Positions 59,476 to 64,000 of a stretch of 64,000 nt of DNA are shown piece by piece (within the stretch, counting starts at the first letter, position 1; the number at the start of each line of letters is the position of its first letter). This DNA comes from Micromonospora chokoriensis (GTDB taxonomy: Bacteria > Actinomycetota > Actinomycetes > Mycobacteriales > Micromonosporaceae): assembly GCF_900091505.1 (NCBI RefSeq), contig NZ_LT607409.1, positions 2,976,001 through 3,040,000 of the forward strand. Reading direction: 5' to 3'. The position numbers and the translations under genes were made by a program. The notes beneath the pieces were generated by a model that did no database searches, was not told the origin of the DNA, and saw only the letters and a program-made list of their open reading frames with translations.

Positions 59476-60060
59476 TCAGGTGGGGGTCGGGCCGAGGTGG
59501 GCGTCGAGCGTGGCGCGCAGCAGGGCGTCGTCGTCGGTGGCGCCGGTGGCCAACGGCAGGCTGCCCCAGGCCCAGAGCTGGGCGATGCCGTGCAGGTTGG
59601 CCCAGAGCGCGCCGGCGAGCACCGGTGCGGGGGCGTCGGTCGGTCGGCGTACCTGGGCCACCAGGTCGGCCAGCACGGCGAACAGCGGGAGGCTCGTCTC
59701 CCGCAGCCGAAGCCGGCCGCTGTCCAGCAGGTCGTGGCGGAACATCAGCTCGAACATGCCGCGATGGGCCGCCGCGAAGTCCAGGTACGTCCGGGCCAGC
59801 GCGGTCAGTCGGGTACGCGGGTCGGGCTCGACGTCGCGCATCGTCTGCTCGACCCGGGCGGTGAGGTCCGCGAAGCCCTCGCGGGCGATGGCGGAGAGCA
59901 GGTCGACGTGGGTGGGGAAGTAGCGGCGTGGTGCGCCGTGCGACACGCCGGCCCGGCGGGCGATCTCTCGCAGCGACACCGCCGACTGGCCCTCGCGCAG
60001 CACCAGGTCCACTCCGGCGGCCACCAGTCGCGCCCGCAACCCGGTCTCGTCCACGTCCAT
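59476..60060 (-). CDS. TetR-family transcriptional regulator
   Basis: A 194-aa regulator. The helix-turn-helix is VSLREIARRAGVSHGAPRRYFPTHVDLLSAIA (positions about 28-60) and the C-terminal WHG/TetR_C_33-like domain begins with TYLDFAAAHRGMFELMF. ATG at 60060 is used; a GTG at 60066 is an alternative. Two copies of a 13-bp palindrome overlap the start region, so it is probably autoregulated. It lies 19 nt upstream of plsC on the same strand, so lipid metabolism genes may be its target. Effector unknown. Confidence 0.9.
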   Translation of the reverse strand: MDVDETGLRARLVAAGVDLVLREGQSAVSLREIARRAGVSHGAPRRYFPTHVDLLSAIAREGFADLTARVEQTMRDVEPDPRTRLTALARTYLDFAAAHRGMFELMFRHDLLDSGRLRLRETSLPLFAVLADLVAQVRRPTDAPAPVLAGALWANLHGIAQLWAWGSLPLATGATDDDALLRATLDAHLGPTPT

Positions 60061-60098
60061 AGACACTGTCTACCAGGTGAGCGTAGACGCTGTCTACG
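60060..60098. promoter_or_regulatory. Twin TetR-type operators
   Basis: Two palindromes of form TAGACNCTGTCTA at 60060-60072 and 60084-60096 (the second extends to a perfect 17-bp CGTAGAC/GTCTACG palindrome at 60082-60098), 24 bp apart. The first overlaps the ATG of the TetR gene. The 24-bp spacing puts them on nearly the same DNA face for paired dimer binding. Confidence 0.75.
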
Positions 60099-60283
60099 CG
60101 AGGTCGACGCGAGTGCAGCGTGGGGTCGCCGGCCGGTGCTGCGATGAGGCGTTGTACCTCTGGGTCATAAATGTGCCTCAGAGGTGTAACGCTCCTGAGT
60201 GAACGGCACGCCGACGGGCGCGGTGAGCCGCGCGGCAGGGTGCCCGAGCCACGGTGCGTGGACGAGCCGCCCGCCTGGACGGC

Positions 60284-62044
60284 TCAGCGGATGCGGGCGA
60301 GGATGCGGTCGGCAGGGGCCGGGCGGCCGAAGTGCCAGCCCTGGGCGGCGTCACAGCCGATCGCGCGAAGCCGTTCGGCCTGCCCGGCGGTCTCCACTCC
60401 CTCGGCGGTCACCGTCAGGTCCAGTGCGTGCGCCAGCGAGACCAGCGACGCCAGGATCCGTTCGTCGGTACGGCCGACCGACGGCGACCGCAGGCCGGCC
60501 ACGAACTCCCCGGCCACCTTCAGTTCGGTCACCGGAAGGTCCCGCAGGTACGCCAGATTGCTGTAACCGGTGCCGAAGTCGTCGATGGCGATGCGTACCC
60601 CGAGGTCGGCCAGGACCCGCAGGGCGCGGACCGGCTCCTCGGCGGTGCTCATCATCGTGCTCTCGGTGATCTCCAGTTGCAGCCGCTCCGGCGGCAGACC
60701 GGTCTGCCGCAGCAGGGCGCGGACCTCCTGCACCAGCCCGGGTCGGTGCACCTGGCGTACCGCCAGGTTGACGCTGACGAACGGTGCCGCCGCGCCGCCG
60801 GCGGACCAGGCCTCCGCCTCGCGGCACGCCTCGGCCAGCACCCACCCGCCGAGCTGCACGATCAGGCCGGTCTCCTCGGCCAACCCGATGAAACTGTCCG
60901 GTCGCAGCACCCCGAGCTCCGGGTGCCGCCAGCGGACCAGCGCCTCGACGCCGACCAGGCTGCCGTCGCGCAGTGAGGTCAGTGGCTGGTAGTCGAGGTA
61001 GAACTCGCCCCGTTCCAGGGCCGCCGGGATGGCGGCGGACAGCGCGTAGCGGGCCAGTTCGCGTTGGTTGCGCTCGGCGTCGTAGAGCGTCCAGCGGGCC
61101 CCGCCGGCGGCCTTCGCCCAGTGCAGCGTGCTGTCGGCGGCCCGCATCAGGTCACTGGGGTTGGCCCCGGCGATCTGTCGCTCGACGATGCCGATGCTCG
61201 CCGAGATCTGCAGCTCGTGCCCGTCCACCAGGGCCGGTGTGCCGACCGCGGCCAGCGCGGTCTCGGCCACCGTCACCATGGCGTCGGTGCCGCCGCTGTG
61301 CTCCACCAGGATGACGAACTCGTCGCCGCCGAGCCGGGCCACCAGGTGCTCACCCATGGCCTTGGACAGCCGTTCGGCCACCGTGACCAGCAGTTGGTCG
61401 CCGACCTGGTGCCCCAGGGTGTCGTTCACGACCTTGAAGCGGTCCAGGTCCAGGAAGCACACCCCGACGCGCTGCGCACCCCGGCCCGGCTCGTTCAGCG
61501 CGGCGGTGAGCCGTTCGGTGAACAGCGTCCGGTTGGGCAGGGCGGTGAGCGGGTCGTGGGTGGCCTGGTGACGGAACCGGGCCTCGCTGGCCCGCAGGGC
61601 CCGTTCGGCCTGCGTACGGGCCCTCATCGCGGCCCGGCGGATCGACTCCTGCTCGTCGAGCGTCCGGTCGCGCAGCGCACGGGCGTAGCCGGTCGCCACG
61701 GCCGCGAGCAGCCGGGCCATCCGGTCCTCGACGTCCTCGGCGACCAGGCCCAGGTCGCGCACCAGGCGGAGCTGGATGACCTCGACGGTACGGCCGAGCC
61801 CCTCCGCGGAGGCGATGTGCGCGGCGACCAGTTCGGCGCCGACCCGGTGCCCGGCACGCAGGTCGAACGGCTCGGTCAGCAACGCGCCGGCCAGTTGGCC
61901 GGTGAGTCGGTCCAGAAGGGCTTCCAGTTGGGCCTGGGTCATCGGCAGGTAGCTGGTCCCGGAGACCGCCTTCGCCCAGGCGCGGGCGAACGTGCCCGGG
62001 TGGGAGGCCACGCCGGGCGGCTCAGCCACCGAGCCGCCCGACAC
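60284..62044 (-). CDS. Diguanylate cyclase/phosphodiesterase (GGDEF-EAL)
   Basis: Cyclic-di-GMP enzyme of 586 aa. The N-terminal 160 residues form a helical region I do not recognise (MTQAQLEALLDRLTGQLAGA and following). The GGDEF domain (about 170-330) has an intact ARLGGDEF site, and the EAL domain (about 340-580) has an intact GVEALVRWRHP motif, ESTMMS and DDFGTGYSNL, so both activities are possible. No membrane segment is seen. The start is uncertain: GTG at 62044 overlaps the methyltransferase gene by 23 nt, GTG at 62029 by 8 nt. It is co-directional with the methyltransferase. Confidence 0.9.
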   Translation of the reverse strand: MSGGSVAEPPGVASHPGTFARAWAKAVSGTSYLPMTQAQLEALLDRLTGQLAGALLTEPFDLRAGHRVGAELVAAHIASAEGLGRTVEVIQLRLVRDLGLVAEDVEDRMARLLAAVATGYARALRDRTLDEQESIRRAAMRARTQAERALRASEARFRHQATHDPLTALPNRTLFTERLTAALNEPGRGAQRVGVCFLDLDRFKVVNDTLGHQVGDQLLVTVAERLSKAMGEHLVARLGGDEFVILVEHSGGTDAMVTVAETALAAVGTPALVDGHELQISASIGIVERQIAGANPSDLMRAADSTLHWAKAAGGARWTLYDAERNQRELARYALSAAIPAALERGEFYLDYQPLTSLRDGSLVGVEALVRWRHPELGVLRPDSFIGLAEETGLIVQLGGWVLAEACREAEAWSAGGAAAPFVSVNLAVRQVHRPGLVQEVRALLRQTGLPPERLQLEITESTMMSTAEEPVRALRVLADLGVRIAIDDFGTGYSNLAYLRDLPVTELKVAGEFVAGLRSPSVGRTDERILASLVSLAHALDLTVTAEGVETAGQAERLRAIGCDAAQGWHFGRPAPADRILARIR

Positions 62045-62831
62045 CGCCCATGAAGACCGCCCGCTCGGCGTCCTCCGCGCTCTCCGGAGTGTCCGGTCGC
62101 CACTCGGGCACCCAGACCACGCCGGGATCGAGCAGCTCGAACCCGTCGAAGAGCGCGGTCAGCTCGGCGCGGCTGCGGACCCACAGCGGGTTGTCGGTGC
62201 GCTGGTAGACCCGTTCCGCCTCGGCGCGCTCGTCCTTGCTGCGCCCGTCGTCGCTGGCCTGCGACAGCACGAGGTGGCTGCCGGGGGCCAGCGCGTCACG
62301 CAGCGTCCCCAGCAGCTCCGCAGGGCGGTCGTCGTCGGAGACGAAGTGCAGGACGGCCACCACCATCACGGCGACCGGCTCGCTCAGGTCGAGCAGCTTG
62401 CGGACGTCCGGGTGGGTCAGGATCGCCTCCGGGCGTCGCAGGTCCTCCTGCACCACCACCGCCCGTTCGTTGCCGGCGAGGATCTCACGGCTGTGCGCCA
62501 CCGCCACCGGGTCGACGTCCACGTAGACCACCCGCGACTGCGGGTCGAGCCGCTGGGCGATCTCGTGGACGTTGCCGACGGTCGGGATGCCCGAGCCGAT
62601 GTCCAGGAACTGCCGGATCCCGGCCTCGGCGAGGTGGTGCACGGCCCGGCGCAGGAACGCCCGGTTGGCCTGCGCCATCAGTGGCGCCTCCGGCACCGCC
62701 GCGACCATCGCCTGCGCCGCGGCGCGGTCGGCGGCGAAGTTGTGCGAACCACCGAGGTAGTAGTCGTACATCCGCGCGACGCTCGGGCGCTCGATGTCGA
62801 TGGTGTCGGGTGCCCAGTCCGGCCGCTGCAT
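62022..62831 (-). CDS. S-adenosyl methyltransferase, DUF574 family
   Basis: A 269-aa Rossmann-fold methyltransferase of the actinobacterial DUF574 (PF04672) family. The family signature PSVARMYDYYLGGSHNFAADR is at the N-terminus, the SAM site is FLDIGSGIPTVGNVHE with YVDVDPVAVAHS, and VVAVLHFVSDDD follows. The substrate is unknown; actinomycetes carry many paralogues. ATG at 62831 is used. Its 3' end overlaps the start of the GGDEF-EAL gene, suggesting an operon, though no functional link is known. Confidence 0.88.
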   Translation of the reverse strand: MQRPDWAPDTIDIERPSVARMYDYYLGGSHNFAADRAAAQAMVAAVPEAPLMAQANRAFLRRAVHHLAEAGIRQFLDIGSGIPTVGNVHEIAQRLDPQSRVVYVDVDPVAVAHSREILAGNERAVVVQEDLRRPEAILTHPDVRKLLDLSEPVAVMVVAVLHFVSDDDRPAELLGTLRDALAPGSHLVLSQASDDGRSKDERAEAERVYQRTDNPLWVRSRAELTALFDGFELLDPGVVWVPEWRPDTPESAEDAERAVFMGGVGRLGG

Positions 62832-62947
62832 GCGTCAACCCCTCGAGTCCGCGACGCGGGCGTCGTCACCCGCGCGGGTATTGTGCACCCGCCACGCACG
62901 CCAGACCATAGCGCGCCGGAGGTTGCCCGCCGACGTCGGTCGATGCG

Positions 62948-62987
62948 CGACGGCCCGCGCCGGGGGTGAAGCCGGCGCGGACCGTCG
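62948..62987 (-). terminator. Terminator of the response regulator gene
   Basis: 16-bp stem (62948-62963 with 62972-62987, one mismatch) and an 8-nt loop, 33 nt beyond the minus-strand stop at 63021. A second, smaller hairpin (9-bp stem, 62997-63015, TCCCGCTCG arms) lies between it and the stop. Confidence 0.78.
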
Positions 62988-63020
62988 GCCGCGACGTCCC
63001 GCTCGACGAGCGGGAACAGA

Positions 63021-63689
63021 TCAGAACTTGGGCGCGTCCGGTGCCTCGAGCAGGCCGAGTCGGAGCGCGGTCATCAGGGCCTGCGCCCGGTTGGCCGCCC
63101 CGAGCTTCTCGTAGAGCTTCGAGATGTGCGTCTTGGCCGTGGACTCGCTGACGAACAGCTGCTTGGCGATCCCCGCCACGCTCATGCCGTCGGCGAGCAG
63201 CCGCAGCACCTGCCCCTCCCGCGGCGACAGCTGCGGGCCGGACGGGGCGAGCCGACGCTTCATCGCCTCGGCCAGGTCGGCGGCGGTGAACGCGCTGGGG
63301 GACGAGGCGGCGTGCCGCGCGGCGGCCACCACCTCGTCGGCCGGGGCGGTCTTCGGCACGAAGGCGCTCGCGCCGGCCTCCAGTGCGCCGAAGAGCTGGT
63401 CGTCGCCGGCGTACATGGTCAGCACCACGATGCCCATCGACGCGCTGGACTTGCGCAGCGCGCGGGTGGCCTCCAGGCCGCTGCCGTCGGGCAGCCGCAG
63501 ATCCATGATCACCACGTCCGGCTGCAGGGCGCCGGCCTGGCGTACACCCTCCGCCGCCGTGGCCGCCTCACCGACGACCTCGAACTGACGGTCGCGCTCG
63601 AAGGCGTGCCGCAGGCCCTTGCGAATCAGGTCATGATCGTCGACAAGGAGGACCTTGGTGCGGGTGGCCGGTGTCGGACTTGTGGTCAT
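63021..63689 (-). CDS. NarL/LuxR-type response regulator
   Basis: A 222-aa two-component regulator. The receiver has acidic pocket VDDHD and phospho-acceptor Asp63 (VVIMDLRLPDGSG), Lys at AFVPKTAP, and the C-terminal LuxR helix-turn-helix starts with LSPREGQVLRLLADGMSVAGIA. ATG at 63689 is supported by GGGGAG upstream and 7-nt spacing from the kinase stop. It forms an operon with the histidine kinase gene at 63697. The target genes and signal are unknown. Confidence 0.93.
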   Translation of the reverse strand: MTTSPTPATRTKVLLVDDHDLIRKGLRHAFERDRQFEVVGEAATAAEGVRQAGALQPDVVIMDLRLPDGSGLEATRALRKSSASMGIVVLTMYAGDDQLFGALEAGASAFVPKTAPADEVVAAARHAASSPSAFTAADLAEAMKRRLAPSGPQLSPREGQVLRLLADGMSVAGIAKQLFVSESTAKTHISKLYEKLGAANRAQALMTALRLGLLEAPDAPKF

Positions 63690-63696
63690 CCTCGGG

Positions 63697-64000
63697 TTAC
63701 TCCCCTTCTGGTGCTGCGCTGTCGCGCACGTTGTCGCGCCGGGACGAGGAACCGAGAACCACCGCCACGGTCGTGCCGCTGGGTTGCCGCGGCCTGATCT
63801 CCAACCGGCCCCGGATACGTTCCGCCCTCTCGGCCATGATCGCAAGACCGTACCGTCCGTCGGGGCGCTGGTCAGCCATCCCCTGACCGTCATCCGACAC
63901 TTCTATTTGCGCGTACGGGGGGTCGACCTCACACGTGACCCACAAATTCGAGGCTCCGGCGTGCTTGCGGGCGTTGGTCACCGCCTCCTGCGCGATGCGC
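63697..64000 (-). CDS. Sensor histidine kinase, C-terminal part (cut by window end)
   Basis: The last 100 or so residues of a NarL-family (HisKA_3 type) sensor kinase. The N box is RIAQEAVTNARKHAGAS and the G1 box is VSDDGQGMAD, with YGLAIMAERAERIRGRLEI following; all are in the HATPase_c domain. The 5' part lies beyond 64000. It is the cognate partner of the downstream response regulator (stop to start gap 7 nt). Confidence 0.92.
   Translation of the reverse strand, partial: RIAQEAVTNARKHAGASNLWVTCEVDPPYAQIEVSDDGQGMADQRPDGRYGLAIMAERAERIRGRLEIRPRQPSGTTVAVVLGSSSRRDNVRDSAAPEGE

Overview
The window is chromosomal DNA of a high-GC actinomycete, most likely a member of the Micromonosporaceae (Micromonospora-like). 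The base composition is about 70% GC. GTG and TTG starts are frequent, and the gene set includes actinobacterial markers: a three-subunit qcrCAB complex with ctaC, ctaE and ctaF, a PimB-type mannosyltransferase, the S-adenosyl methyltransferase family formerly called DUF574, DUF3043, and several small Cys-rich proteins. From memory, much of the order (lipoamide dehydrogenase/E2, pepA, gcvT, cobS, cobU/T, HesB-type Fe-S protein, glycerate kinase, adenosine-kinase-like protein, ctaC, ctaF, trpD divergent from ctaE-qcrCAB, exonuclease-UvrC protein, pimB, plsC) parallels the M. tuberculosis block around Rv2182c-Rv2215. I see no rRNA, tRNA, transposase, phage gene or CRISPR array.

Layout. 0-9.2 kb: a secreted esterase, an epimerase, an aldo/keto reductase divergent from its MerR regulator, a lower-GC two-gene insert (ABC-type ATPase plus TOPRIM-like protein, a candidate anti-phage module), a hemerythrin-domain protein, an LtrA membrane protein and an SDR. 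9.3-20.3 kb: E2 and E3 of 2-oxoacid dehydrogenases, leucyl aminopeptidase, gcvT, a DUF2314 protein, and cobalamin lower-loop assembly (cobS and a cobU-cobT fusion). 20.5-29.4 kb: a membrane Ser/Thr kinase, a site-2 protease, a second aldo/keto reductase and a 1551-residue, largely disordered protein ending in TPR-like and WG repeats. 29.9-37.8 kb: DUF3043, murA, nadA, glycerate kinase, an A-type Fe-S carrier, a PfkB kinase, and a cysteine desulfurase-TusA pair. 38.1-48.6 kb: the terminal respiratory chain, ctaC-ctaF, then trpD, a pseudo-receiver and ctaG facing ctaE-qcrC-qcrA-qcrB, and a DUF4142 protein. 48.7-64 kb: a single-domain Lrp/AsnC protein, a nucleotidyltransferase-NUDIX pair, a short RelA/SpoT homologue, an exonuclease-UvrC fusion divergent from a NYN-domain protein, an M48 protease-pimB pair, plsC, a TetR gene with twin operators, a methyltransferase-GGDEF/EAL pair, and a histidine kinase (cut by the window end) with its LuxR-type response regulator.

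How the genes work together. Electron transport is the dominant theme: qcrCAB and the ctaC/E/F subunits make up most of a bcc-aa3 supercomplex, fed by the 2-oxoacid dehydrogenase subunits. The catalytic oxidase subunit ctaD is not in the window. Sulfur and Fe-S supply (cysteine desulfurase, TusA, HesB protein) sits next to Fe-S users (nadA, Rieske protein).

Non-coding structure is rich. Three long GATC-ended palindromes sit exactly in three convergent gene junctions. A second palindrome type lies at 40298-40373 and 55795-55869. A 59-bp tandem repeat overlaps the start of the cysteine desulfurase gene, and a 23-bp tandem array lies downstream of trpD. The best candidates for something undescribed are the ATPase/TOPRIM insert (3924-6041), the disordered WG-repeat protein (24704-29359) and the extragenic palindrome families.
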